A stretch of 64,000 nucleotides of DNA from Pagrus major (GCF_040436345.1 NC_133235.1:22592660-22656659); one strand, 5' to 3'. Shown: positions 1-11,440, counted from the stretch's first letter. The notes: generated by a model from the sequence alone, not told the origin. Made by a program: numbers and translations.

Positions 1-959
1 TCTGTACTTCAATATAACTGCTTTTTCAAGGCAAATATTGTACTTTCTCGTCCACTACGTTTATTTGATAACTGATTCTGATCATCACAAAAATGCTGAA
101 TATCAGATCTGATATATGACTTTTTATACTTAAAGCTACAACAAGGAGCTGTCATTTTTTATTGATTCGGACGCTGTGAACAAAAGAGCAGACTACAGAG
201 CAGCTTCTTTCCCCGGGATGTGAGACTCTTCAATTAATCATCAGCAATGCGCAATGAAAAATTATTTTAATTTTATGAGTTATACAACTCTGACGGGGTG
301 ACAGTCATTAAGAATAACTATAATGTGTAATGTGATAATAAATGATAGAAATAGAAATATCTAATCTTCTTGCTTATTGTCTGATTTGCTTATTTAGGTC
401 ATATAGAGGCATCAGAATTAAATTGGGATAGTTTTATAACCACTTAAATGTTCCTTGTAGAACATTTACATACATTTATTGACAGAAAATTACCTGTGAT
501 ACAGAGACTTAGAGCTTTTATTCAAGTATTATTCGTATGGGTGACTTTCACTTATACCAAAGTAAAATCTTTACTTTTACTCAAAGGTGACTTTTGGGTA
601 CTTTTTACAACACTGCCTATTTATAAAATGTCATTATTAAACCTATTATATTACACCAAAAAAAAAATTCTTTACTAAATCATCTTGAAATCTGAGAACA
701 AAATACAAAGATCCAGACACCTATATTTCGATACAATATACGATTGTATTGTGTTATTATTCATAAAAGTCATAACCATTAAACACATCACATAATATTC
801 TCAGATGCAGATCTACGTTAGCAGCACACTGATAGACTGATGTTTGTGCTGAAAATGTGTGGGAAACTATTGTAATATTGCAATGTTACACTGATTCAGC
901 GTTTCCTTCCACCTTAATCAACGACCTTAACTGAAGGCATGCATATGGGTGCACTCCTG

Positions 960-1380
960 TCCATGAAACAGCCCTATCAAATGGCTCTAGGAAAGTCCTG
1001 CTCTCTAACACGTCCCATTGCATCAATGCCTGCGTCAGCAAACCTGTGACCACCGATTAGCATCTCCTTGTATGAATTGATGACAAAGGCCTTGAAAAGG
1101 TGAAAAGATCCCACATTAACCCCCACGAGCCTTTCCACATCGGAGCTCCAGATTTAGGAGGCACTGCAGTCCAAGTGTCACCCGCGATGCACCTGCAAGG
1201 CCAATAGCAACTGCTATACTGCTAACTTGCACGAGGTGGCTGTTAGTGGAGTAGTAAATATCTGCTGGGTTGGCCTGGCGCCTCGGGCAGCCTGGCTAAA
1301 CACAGGCACTTACATCACCTCCATCGTCACCACAGCAATAGGCACATGTTTAACAGCCAATCTTGTCACTAGGGTCTGAC
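960..1380. other. Unidentified coding-like patch in laminin intron
   Basis: This roughly 400-base patch is richer in GC than its surroundings and reads openly for 30 to 60 codons on both strands. On the plus strand, about 1180-1376 reads open and hydrophobic. On the minus strand one frame holds ADIYYSTNSHLVQVSS and another holds FKAFVINSYKEMLIGGHR, separated by stops and a frame change. I do not recognise a family. It could be a decayed transposon or pseudogene fragment, or chance. No splice sites or start codon make a convincing gene. Confidence 0.25.
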
Positions 1381-3089
1381 TGAGCCAGCTGCACTGTAGG
1401 AACAAATCCTTATTACCAGGCATATACAACAATATATCAACAGAAGGTTAATCTATTCTTTGCATCAGATTTTTTATATTACATATCCAAAATATGTGAC
1501 ACTGAATTCAGTTTACGGCCTCTATTTGCCAAGATCTTAGCTGACTTAGAGGGATGCAGCCATGCTCAATTAATCTTTCTATCATACATGCATGAAAGCA
1601 TCATGCTAATCTGAACGTCTACTCAGTAAGAGGGCACATTTCAAGGTAAAATGGAATGTTTTCAGCCTGAGACTTGTCTGTTTGTGTGTGTGTTTTCTGT
1701 TTAAGTACTTTCTCACCACCAAATTACACCACCTCTCCATTTCGAGCCATTTATCCAGTGAAAAGAGGGGACTGGGTCACTTTCAGAGAGGCTTAGAACG
1801 AAGCAAACTTTTGTGAGAGTCTGAGCTTGCAGAAAGGATGTCACACAATACGGCCTGGAAGGCTTCTAACACAAAAGGGGGCGACGGCTGCAAATAAAAC
1901 ATTCAAACCCAACTTCAGTGGGAGGTTGGACCCCTGAGAGAGGGGATTAGGTTCCAGGGGAATGTCTCTAAAATTGAGTTCTTGGAAGCTTTGTCTCTTG
2001 ACGATTGCAGAGCTGTGAGCAGTGCCAAAGCCACTGCATTAACCTGAACCAGATCATTCCTGTCTTCAAACTTTGGCATTCAAAGTCACTGTTGTTGCAC
2101 TTATTCACACCCCCTGACGAAGTGAAAAGTTTGTATAGTCTGCTGTGCAAATGACCTATGAATCACAGATGAAAGATAAGAACTGCAATCTGTCCATTTA
2201 AAACCACAAAGCTCCATCATCAACACAATCAACACCTGTTACCCACAGAAATAATCTACAGCCTTAACCTTGACACAAAAAATACAAGTCAAGTCCCTTG
2301 AACATCAATCCACCAACTAATCAGGACTTCAGTCGAACCAATGACGTCCAATGTTCATTCAGTGCCGGACACCGACCAATCAAAAGCCGCTCAGTCTCAT
2401 CAGATGTGAGACAGACAGCAGTAAGCCCCGGTATGTTTGCCTCACATGGTCTACTCTGGGCTCACTCAGGCAGATAAGCACATGTGGTCAGGGCTCCTAA
2501 AATACATTCCCCAGAAAAAAGGAGTGACTGGCAGTCTGATGCACGGTGTAAATGTTTACCAGAACAATGGCTTGCCTACTGTGCTCTGTAAATAGTTTAG
2601 CAGGGGCAAAAGTTCCTGGAAAAGTAGCCAGTATTCTGGAGGGGACAAATGTAGAATACATTTAGGATTGGATGGACAAGAAATGCTTTACAGTACTTGT
2701 TCACACGAATGGCTGAAGAAAATGGCCAAGAGAGAAACATACACAAGGTAAAAGGTGCATTAGTGAACATCATTTGAGATGTGATCTGTGCTGCTATGTC
2801 AAATTTAATCATTTTGGGTCAGTTACTCTGAAGGTAAACAAACCATTTATGCCAAACATCATCTTTCTTCACACAGAAGCCAACTGAAGATCCGTGAAGT
2901 GAAGGTAGGATTTGTCATGGGTCGAAAGACAGGAAGTCACAGAGCTTATCCAGAGGAGATTTCTGAGCCGGAGGTGATTCGAGAGGTGATCATGTCACAA
3001 GAAGCACTCAGCCTTAGGACTAGCTAATGAAAGTAGCAAAAAGATGTGAAGATAGGTTGCTTGAATGAAAACAAACAGCCCTGACAGCA

Positions 3090-3975
3090 GCTCTGTGAGG
3101 CTGAACAGCGGCGCTAACGGGTAAATGTTAGCATCATCGTGCTAACACGCTCAATTTTTTAGTATTACAAGTTGATAGATCTCAAATAAGTAGAATCTTG
3201 TAATCACAAATATCCATGCATTAATCATCACAAACCTGACAAGAAAAAAACAGAGGAAATAAGAGCATTAAGCATTAAGATCATGCTAACACGACAATAC
3301 AAACATGCTGGTGTTTAGCAGGGATATTGTTTACCATGTTCACAGAAATCAAGCCGTGGCTGATGGAAATATCAGTAGTTTTTAAACATAAACCAAAGTA
3401 TTAGAGAAATTAAACTTCAGTCTGTCCCAAATGTTAATGGCAGTCCCTCCGAATCTGATGACTTAAACCACCCTGTAGCTGCCAGTAATTCCTCATAGGA
3501 CACTGACTGGTCCAAAACCACAAGCGCATATCTTGAAGACTGGCAAGATAGATTTACAAGGTCACATCATGATCAGTTGAACCGCCTAATCCGCCTGAAG
3601 GTTTACCTCGCAAGGTAAAATCTGTCCAAAAGCTGTCAAGATATTTGTGTAAAACTGAAAAACTCACTCATGGCGCTAAAGGTAAAGTCTTGGCACCGTC
3701 TAGGTTCAGGATTTTTATGTGAAGCAACAGACTGTACCACTGTGCCCAAGACAAACTCCCCCTCAAGGACAATAATGTTTACTCTACACTATCACCAGTC
3801 AATAGGATTCCTCCTCGGAGCTTCATGAATGCACAATGTTTCATGGCTATCCATCAAACTGTTTTTGAGATATTTCAATCTGGACCAAAGCGGTGGAGCA
3901 ACCGACAGACCGACATTGCCATCCACAGAGGCCTGCTGCTGGTGCAGCAAACATATTGGAGGTTATCTTTCTTAT
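3090..3975 (-). repeat. LINE-like 3' tail repeat, reverse copy
   Basis: The segment carries fish interspersed-repeat hallmarks in reverse orientation: recurring 'gctaac' and 'catgctaacac' runs near 3120-3310, and an end near 3870-3930 with 'caatctggaccaaagcggtg' followed by alternating 'accgaca' units. A forward copy of the same family seems to lie at 48455-49335 and fragments at 31190-31700. No reverse transcriptase frame is present, so it is a truncated, non-coding copy. Family assignment is from memory of fish repeats; boundaries are approximate. Confidence 0.5.
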
Positions 3976-5776
3976 ATTGCTGTTTTTTTATATAATGCTC
4001 AAAACTTATTGAAAGCTCAGGTGGGATTTGTCTGAAAAAATTCTTGCACTCAGTTTTTCATCAAGTCCCGATTAGTCTTACTTCAGACCTTTCTTCAAAC
4101 AATCCTCTTGACAGACAAACCGGAAACAGCTCTGTCAAAAAAAAAACCCCTCTGTCTTTGAACCTCACCATTTTACATAAACATCAACTGTGCCATTATC
4201 TTAAATATCTACTGAGAGCTATACAGATAACAGAAGAGCAGCCACCTGCACTGGCCTTGAAAGAAAAACCACAAAACCCATTCAGCTGGATCTAACCCAC
4301 ACATTTCATTGAGCACATCATTTATCCTGTGGATTTGAAAAATAATCTACAAAGCAAAGCCTCACATGGAGCAGTCAAACATCTTGACAGCTCTAGTCCT
4401 CTCTTAGACAATGCATGAGCTTGTATTTGTAGGGTGGAGGAGGGTGATAAAGCACCATAGAAGGCAAATAAAACACATTCAAACTCAGGAAGACACCTTA
4501 AATTATAGGTTAGTTCAGATATAAGCAGTGAAATTCATATTCTGTAGGTCTTTTCTCTCAATTTAGGCTTGTTTTCTTCCATTTATGGAGCAAAATCTGT
4601 TTTTTATCAGTGAGCAAGAATGCTCAGTATGCTGATTTGATACACCAGCGGCTGGCTGATTGAGTGTGCATTAGTAAATCAAAAATCTGCTCCCCACATG
4701 CCAAATATTATCCTCACGGAGTCAGTCTGCTCTGCTGCTTCACTCTTCACAGAACAGATCAGAAGATTTAAGTTAAAACAACTGTGTGCCTTAAAATGCA
4801 ATAGCAGCAGGTGAGCATTGTTTACACTCTTGGTGGTAGCATCAGATGCCACGAGAAGAAAAATGTGCGTGACAGGTGTGTGTGTGTATGTGGTTGATGT
4901 GGGGGTGGGGGTCTGCAGGGTGTTGTGCGGTTAGTAGTCATCGTCAGAGATCCAGCCGTGCTCTTTTTAGCACGCCGTAATGCAATAATGCTGCCTTCCC
5001 CGGCTCCCAAATAAACTGAGCATTACCACGTATTAAAGTCAGACATCCCCGATGGCCCTACATGTGTCCATCCTCCTGTAAGTGAGGACTATATTTAGCC
5101 ACGCAGGATCTTTGCTCAGCTCAGTCCGTCTAAAAACAGATATAGAAAAGCCAACACCCATTGTCTGACGCTGTGCCCACTGGGGGCCATATATGCAACA
5201 CGTGTGGAGAGGAGCTCTTTTGTTTGCTCTCTTTTTTGAAGTCCACTCCAAAAACTAGTCAAAGAGGTCCACCTGCACTCCTCCAATCTGATTCTACATC
5301 CTTCTGATCCCTAATCCCAAGACAGAATTCCTCTCTCTCTGTCCTCACAGTGGATAATTGAGCGTGAGGTGCAATTTTATGGGCCTGGAGCCAAACCCCT
5401 GCCAGAGACGGGTCATGATGGAAGCATGTTTGCCAGCCAAAGGGGGCGTGAATCTGATTCCTGGCAAGCATCCAGCTGCAGCGCATTATTCACATGATCA
5501 CTGCTGGCTGAGGTGATGAAGCTCCGACTGAAAATATGATCATGCATGAGTATTTTTTGTGAATGAAACACCAAACTTCCTCAACAAACCAGCAGCGGCA
5601 AAACTCAGCATAACTCATCTTCAGGCAGCAGAGCAATAACCAGGACACAAAAACACTTTCCCTCTGTAACATCCAGGTGCTGCATTTCACCGTCACCACA
5701 CAGCAATCATCGTTCAACCTGCAGGTATCAGCAGGTACACAGCTGTTCACAGCAGAGTAAGGTATGATAGTCTCAC

Positions 5777-6999
5777 CTGCCCAAGGTCCAGGGTGACGTT
5801 CACCTCGTTGTGGATCAGTCCCCTGGAGAGAGGAGGGCTCTGCCACCACCGCTCTGTCCCATCGATGGCGTAGGTCACCGGGTGAGCTTTGTTTGGGTCG
5901 ATGGCGTTGCAGTAGTCGCAGAACTGACCCTAAATAGTGTCAAACTGTCAGTATGTGGAAAAAACCTCATCTGAGTCTCAGCTTCAGATTCTCATATCAT
6001 CCAACAAGAAGGCATCAGAAAAAGTCTTTGTATTTTTTTTTGGTAAATGTCAACTCTTAGCTCATTATTATATAGGATCATCTTCATCTGTACCTCCAGA
6101 CACCCACAGTCCGCTATCACAAGTCCACCATGTGAGAAGGACAGTGAGTAACCACGTCAACACACAAATCAAACACTCTTATGAGACACAGAACCAAACA
6201 CGAACACACATTCTTCCCACACATGCACACCCAAATAATTGTTGCAAACTTCATGTGGGTTTTTATAATAGAGGCAAGCACTGGCAGATGCCTAACCTAA
6301 TGCAGATATGGAAAATATTGCAACCACAAGTGAATCTTGAGTTTGGAGCAAGGCTTTTGCATGTCCTTTAGCAAAATGCTTGTTCCTACAGTAATGTAGT
6401 GGCTTGCAGGAGAACTCCTGAGGGGACAAGAGCACTTTTGAAAGGGAATTTCCTTTAAAGAAAAAAAACAAAACAAACTACAATGGTGTAAAACTATTTC
6501 TGGCAGTTGCACAACTTGATCAGAGCAGGCAGGATTGAGACACATAGAACATTTAAAAGGGAAAAACAACTAAATATACTTTCTGTCGTTAGTTATATAT
6601 TGAATAAAAATGACTGTTCACTATATGTATCCGACTGTAATGTAATTCCCTGTTCCAGTGCCTCCATGTCCTTGTTATTCACCTTTTACGCACGAACCAA
6701 AGGCCAAACATAGACCTCATGCAGCTTTTTCTTACCTGTATATTGTGAGAAAGAACTCCGTTGGTCGGTCCTCCGACAAGTTTACAGTATAAATCAGATC
6801 TCGGCGTCCCGGACTCATCCTGTCCGCAGGTTGCTGTGGCAGAGATAGTAGACCCCGAAGCGAGGTTGAAATACGGAGGACTCAAACTGAAACCTGTTAA
6901 GTCATTAAAGCTTCCTTGTCCATCTGCGTCCCTGAAAAGTGTTGATGAAAAGGTCAAAAATACAGCGAGGAGATGAGCTCCTCTCATCCCTCTCGCCAT
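5777..6999 (-). CDS. lama3: Laminin alpha chain, first two coding exons (partial, N-terminus)
   Basis: Minus-strand gene start. Exon 1 is 6999-6736 (88 codons, ATG at 6999) and exon 2 is 5929-5777 (51 codons); both joins are phase 0 with GTAAG and GTGAG donors and an AG acceptor. The protein opens with a hydrophobic signal peptide (about residues 1-22), then enters the laminin N-terminal (LN, domain VI) fold: [30 protein letters not shown], then [18 protein letters not shown] and [18 protein letters not shown]. These are hallmarks of long laminin alpha chains. LN domains polymerise laminin in basement membranes. The FCDYCN...KAHPVT stretch fits alpha-3 best and the [11 protein letters not shown] end fits alpha-5, so lama3 is preferred, with lama5 the alternative. 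Lama3 also shares human chromosome 18 with the neighbouring block. The rest of the gene lies beyond position 1. Confidence 0.88.
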
Positions 7000-7564
7000 G
7001 TTCCACAGTGGAGATCCCGGTAGATGCTGAGAGCGACCCGCAGCGTGCAGGTCTTGTCATCTATAGATCTCCATAAAATGCGCCCATAAAGGGGGCTGCG
7101 CGATGTTCTCTCAGTAGGACTCCGCTGAAGTCACTGACAAATCTTCAAGTTGATCTCCTGCTGGTGACGGTGTGCTCTCTTTCCGCCGCATGTTTCCAAA
7201 CTAACGACGGCGGCTCTCCTCTTCCTGACCAAACTGTGCGCCACACTGACTGCAGCTATCAGGTGTCAGGCTGTCGATGGTCTGAGCTCGACGCTAATCC
7301 ACAGAGAGGGGCCAAAGGTCTGCTGTCACAGTTTACACTGCGTGGAGCAGCAGCACGTCCTCTGTCCTGTCTGCTTTCTTCTGTCTATAAAACACTATAA
7401 AACACTGTAAGTTTAATATAAATATATAAATATGCTCAAATATAAAACTTTCCTGTTTACTATAATTTTACAATCATCCATCAGGAACCACTTTGAGAAT
7501 GTTATTGTGTCATTTAAAACAGACACACAGATTATAATCACTGTGAGGAGTATCCTGCAATTTC

Positions 7565-8363
7565 TTAAAGGTGCACTATGTAGTTTTGGGGAATATTATT
7601 GAATCATTGATTGATTTGTTTATGCCAAAAAACAAACTAAATAAACAAACTCTCTTTGTTTTCATGCCTGAGTAAACTGAATAAACAAACTGACCTTAAA
7701 GGACGACACAGTCTCATATTGTTTTACTTTGTTTATATGTGGCGGACCCTGCCACCTTTCTAGCTTCAGACAGTGTTCTGGGGACCTTATTTTCCTCGGA
7801 GAACAGCTTGTTTATTCAGTTATGGATACAATGAATATTTCTGAGTATGTATTATTACCAGGGCTGTCAATCCATTAAAATATTTAATCACGATTAATCG
7901 CATGATTGCCCATATTTACTTTGTGATTAATCTCAAATTAATCGCACATTTTTTATCTGTTCTAAATGTACCTTAAAGGGATATTTTTCAAGTTTTTAAT
8001 ACTCTTATCAACATTGGACTGGACAAATATGCTTGCTTTATGCAAATGTATGTTTATTATTATTGCAACAATCCCAAACAATGACAAATACTGTTCAGAA
8101 TATTCTCAAAGGTACTGCATGCTCAAAAAATATGCTGAAAGCAAAACATTCTGCATCGCTTCCTGATTTCCCAAACTACGGCACGGGCCGAGGGTCAAAA
8201 TGCGCATGCGTTAACCGCGCGTCAAAAAAATTAACAGCGTTAAGAGGAATATGCGTTAATATCATGTTAACTTTTACAGCTCTAATTATTATGTTATTGA
8301 TATTGTAAATATTAAAATTCTGAGTTTGGACTTCTTCTCCAAAACTACATAGTGCTCCTTTAA
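7565..8363. mobile_element. TIR DNA transposon (non-autonomous) with TTAA ends
   Basis: The left end TTAAAGGTGCACTATGTAG and the reverse complement of the right end TTAAAGGAGCACTATGTAG agree at 24 of 25 bases when extended to 25. Both ends carry TTAA, as expected if TTAA is the target. The 799-base element has no transposase frame, so it is MITE-like. A second, unrelated repeat is inserted in its middle (7860-8284). Confidence 0.75.
7860..8284. mobile_element. Nested 'agggctgtcaat' repeat inserted in the TIR element
   Basis: It starts with agggctgtcaatccattaaa and runs through repeated 'attaatcgca/cgattaat' motifs to a right end of ttacagctcta, which roughly mirrors the left end (agggctgtcaa). 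It is flanked by 'attatta' on both sides, suggesting a target duplication of about 7-8 bases as in hAT-type elements. Sequence of this type is very common in fish genomes. No coding capacity. Confidence 0.6.
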
Positions 8364-8490
8364 TCACTGCTTCCTGCCAAGGAGGTTATTTATCCAACCA
8401 TGTCCATTTGTTTGTTAGTTTGTCAGCAGGATTACACAAAAGCAAACTGGACGTATTTCCATAAAACTTTTATTATAAGTACCTCCTTAA

Positions 8491-8541
8491 TCTTGTAAAT
8501 ATTAGTTTGGATTTCTTCTCCAACACTACAAAGTGCCCCTT
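8491..8541. repeat. Decayed partial copy of the neighbouring transposon right end
   Basis: The run 'tttggatttcttctccaaca...gtgcccctttga' repeats, with differences, the right end of the adjacent element (about 8310-8363). It is probably an older or tandem solo end. Confidence 0.5.
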
Positions 8542-8754
8542 TGAGCATTTAAACTGGCTGACAGATAAGTGAAGGGCTAAACAAAATATCAAATATGTTC
8601 AAATAGAAATGTTAGATTATAACTAAATGGTAAATGTGGAAGCTGGTGTATGAAACTGTATAAACTACTATTCAAAATGCGTAATATCATATTTATATTA
8701 TATTTAAGTTTTTGATGCACATCTTATCAATGATCTTTGTATAATGATCTCGGG

Positions 8755-9282
8755 ACGACCTCTAGTGGATCACCTTGTCATCACATGATCGTCATTAGTG
8801 AAGTTTAGTGACGCGCATGCGCACACAACATGAAGTCTCAGGTTTTCCATGTCGCTACTGTAACAAGAGCAGCCAGACTTGTGTTACAAGTAAAAAGACT
8901 CTTTTCCGTCTTATTTATGCGTGTTGGTGCTGTCCACGGCCTCAACACAGGATTCTCAATAAAAGCTAACGAGTGCGTAAAGTAGCTGTGTCGTTGACAC
9001 AATTGGCTGAGCGACTTGTTGTTGTGTTGTCTGTAAAACTTGTACGACAACAATCAAACGTCGTGACTCAGTGGCAGGAGGGTTTCCGCGTCCCAGCAGC
9101 AGCAGCAGCAGCAGCAGCATCGCTCTCATTCCTGTGACCGGGCAGGCTGCTTTCTCCGGCGCTGTCAGTGCTCAGGAGCTACCAGGAACTGGTTGTACAG
9201 TGACATGACTGGATGAAACGAAACTGGCAGGGATCACAGGTCGACTTTGTTGCGTCTTTAATCCCCACAGGACTCCGCATGA
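8755..9282 (+). promoter_or_regulatory. Probable promoter and 5' leader of the MIT mini-gene
   Basis: A perfect GCGCATGCGC palindrome at 8813-8822 matches the NRF1 consensus core typical of CpG-island housekeeping promoters. CpG frequency rises between 8810 and 9250. A (CAG)8 run occupies 9094-9117. The first ATG at 9279 is out of frame with the downstream exons; the ATG at 9283 is in frame. No TATA box was evident. Transcription start is inferred, not seen. Confidence 0.5.
9094..9117 (+). repeat. (CAG)8 trinucleotide repeat in leader
   Basis: Eight perfect CAG units followed by CAT, about 165 bases upstream of the mini-gene ATG. It is probably transcribed in the 5' leader or lies in the promoter. 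It is not part of any supported coding frame. Confidence 0.9.
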
Positions 9283-11440
9283 ATGGAGCCCACAACTCTA
9301 CAGGTAGGGCGAATAATGATCGATAAGAGTGGGAGATTCTTGTTTGTTTATGGGGTGAAGTTTGGGAACAAACACACCGAGTGTGTCATGTAATCTGACA
9401 GGTTTCACTTTAACACGCTTTCTAAAGGTATTGTGCGCTGAGTTTAATGCCCCCCTGTTTAAGCAGGCCTTACTTTAAATCTAGGACATCTCTCTTAAAT
9501 CTAGGACATCATGTCAGTATTTCTGTTTACAGCTGACTGAACTCCCATCAGTGACTACAAATAGTGATCCACGTCAAGCTGGCACATTCAGTGGCAGTCT
9601 GTGAGATGATTCATTCACAGTTAATTAAATGTTTCACTCGGGGAATGTGACCAGTCATGATATTTTATCTGTGATCTGAGAGGTTTGTATAATGTTTTTG
9701 GTGCCCTACATAGTACATTTGATATGCAGTGTAGATCTCGTGGTCTCAATCAGTGTTGGCAAAAGTACCTAAAAGTCACACTTGAGCGTCAGTGAAGTCA
9801 ACATCACAAAAAGTACTTGAGTAAAAGTCTTAAAGTATCTGATATTAAATGCACTTAAACACCAAAAGTGATTTTCTGACAATAAATGTACTTAATTATC
9901 AAAAGTACAAGTAAAAGTAAACAGTAGATGTATTTACATGTATGTATAAAGTGTATGTGTCAACTGATTATCGACCTGCCAAAAAATGGGATTCGATATT
10001 CAACATTTTCCTGATTATTGGAATCAATGTTTTTATTAAATTGCCAATAAAGACAATTGATTTAAAAATGTGCTACTTTGGCTGTAATGCAGCTTTTAAT
10101 GTGTAACATAACTTGTAACTAAAGTTATCAAATAAATGTACCGTAGGGTTCCAGCGATGTACCAGTTACAATATTAAAAATGTTTCTGATCATTGGAATC
10201 AATGTTGATTTTATCCGATTGCCAGTAAAATAAATTGAATTTAAAATGTGCTATTTTGGACGTCATACCACATGCAATCTGCAAAGCAACTTGAAAATAA
10301 AGTTAGCAAATGGTCAAAATAGACAATCTGCTAATTTTAATATCTTATTTTTTATATACTATAACTATAACTCGAGTAAAGTCTATGTGTGGGAAACAGT
10401 GTGAATATTATATGTTTTATAGGCTACGTGTAATAGGAGGTTTAAGGTGCCCTGTGGGCGACTTATATGCTCACCGTGGGCTGCCAGGTGCTCACGGGCA
10501 CTGTGTTGGCTGTCCCTGAGTTAAAGGGTTAATCTGCTTAAGCAGAAGCTAAGTTGAGTTCCCTTTTACTTTGTTTTATTACACAAAACAAAATCACCAT
10601 TTAACTGAAAGGGGGAATAGTTGGACACAGACAACAATTCAGCAGCAAATTTAGTCCCTAAAATCATTCTGTCACATCAGAGAAAGTAATCATTTATGAC
10701 TTAATGCTGATGTCTGTGAGCAAATACGTGGGACAGACTTTCTGCACATCATTAGCTCCAAAGCATGTTTAGAAATGATGATGATTTATTTTTAATCTTA
10801 CTGCCATTAGTATAACGACAACACTGTACTATATTACTTTTGTTTTGGTTGAAATGTATGCACTTCATAGTCAGATTATCTGAATTTACTGAGAAACATA
10901 AGGTGTGATAGTACCTGAAATATTAATTGATTTCCTGCTCTTTCAGAAAGCTATTGCTGTAGCACAGAAGGCCTCACAGGAAGATCAGGATGGGAACTAT
11001 GAGGAGGCCATCCGCTCCTACCAACATGCTGTCAAGTACTTTCTGCACATTTTAAAACGTGCGTCACCATGACTGGAAACAAAATGCATCCAATGTCAAA
11101 CTAAAACATCACACCTACACCAACAGTCTCTACATGGTATCATCACTATGAACGCCTGATGGATAAATTAGCATCTAGAAATAAAATGACTTGACTATTA
11201 ATGTTTTTTGTTGATGTGCCAAATTTAAATTTTGCCATCCTTATAACTTGTTATGAAAGCCTGAATGGTATTAAATGAATGTTCTCCTTCCCATCAGGTG
11301 AACCCCAGGGTAAAGATGGCAACCAGAAGATCAGAGATAGGTGTAAACAGTACCTGGACAGAGTGGAAGAACTACAGGAGTACCTAGTGAATAAAGAGGT
11401 TGCTATAGAAATTAAATACATATTTCCTTTACAGATATGA
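9283..11440 (+). CDS. Stand-alone MIT-domain protein, partial duplicate of vps4b
   Basis: Three exons: 9283-9303, 10947-11058 and 11298-11440 (276 bases, 91 residues plus TGA). The product reads MEPTTLQ, then [20 protein letters not shown], then [17 protein letters not shown], then an [19 protein letters not shown] helix. This is the three-helix MIT domain of VPS4, the module that docks on ESCRT-III tails. A hand alignment to the vps4b MIT next door gives 42 identities in 71 positions. Intron positions and phases match vps4b exactly, and exon 2 is 112 bases in both. After NKE the frame reads through what is a linker in vps4b, adds 13 unrelated residues ending FPLQI, and stops. No AAA ATPase exons exist before vps4b begins. 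The frame is intact, so it may be expressed as a competitor or adaptor for ESCRT-III. A young pseudogene is the alternative. Confidence 0.8.
9751..9930. repeat. 'gtaaaagta' fish interspersed repeat
   Basis: Intron 1 of the mini-gene holds a run of acttgagtaaaagtctt, aagtacaagtaaaagtaaac and related units. Related sequence occurs near 520-615 and 41600-41745. This resembles a widespread fish DNA-transposon terminal region. No coding capacity. Confidence 0.45.
9990..10320. repeat. Diverged tandem duplication of about 180 bases
   Basis: Two consecutive units share 'cattggaatcaatgtt' versus 'tattggaatcaatgtt', then an attgcca(a/g)taaa run, 'aaaatgtgctactttggctg' versus 'aaaatgtgctattttggacg', and an 'acttg(t)aa..aaagtta' tail. 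The first spans about 9990-10130 and the second about 10175-10310. It lies in intron 1 of the mini-gene and has no coding signal. Confidence 0.6.

Larger units (their letters stand above)
1..5776 (-). other. Intron 2 of the laminin alpha gene (runs off left edge)
   Basis: This stretch lies downstream, in minus-strand sense, of the second laminin coding exon, whose donor site is at 5776-5771. I looked for the expected third laminin N-terminal exon on the minus strand and did not find it, so the intron probably continues past the left edge. The sequence is mostly AT-rich and without recognisable genes. It contains a LINE-like repeat tail near 3090-3975 and an unexplained coding-like patch near 960-1380. 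Short open frames elsewhere show no motif, splice context or family likeness and are treated as chance. Confidence 0.6.
7000..9282. other. Divergent intergenic region between laminin and MIT mini-gene
   Basis: This 2.3-kb spacer separates two divergently transcribed genes. The right-hand 500 bases and the left-hand 400 bases are CpG-bearing and promoter-like. The middle is filled by a TIR transposon with another element nested in it (7565-8363) and a decayed partial copy of the transposon end (8491-8541). No further coding exon was recognised. Confidence 0.6.

Noticed and set aside
1-5700. Third laminin N-terminal exon
   Set aside because: Looked for the conserved HVAY..IKFANSPRP coding signature in reverse complement and did not see it.
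9094-9117. Polyglutamine-coding repeat
   Set aside because: The CAG run lies in leader sequence and is not in any supported coding frame.
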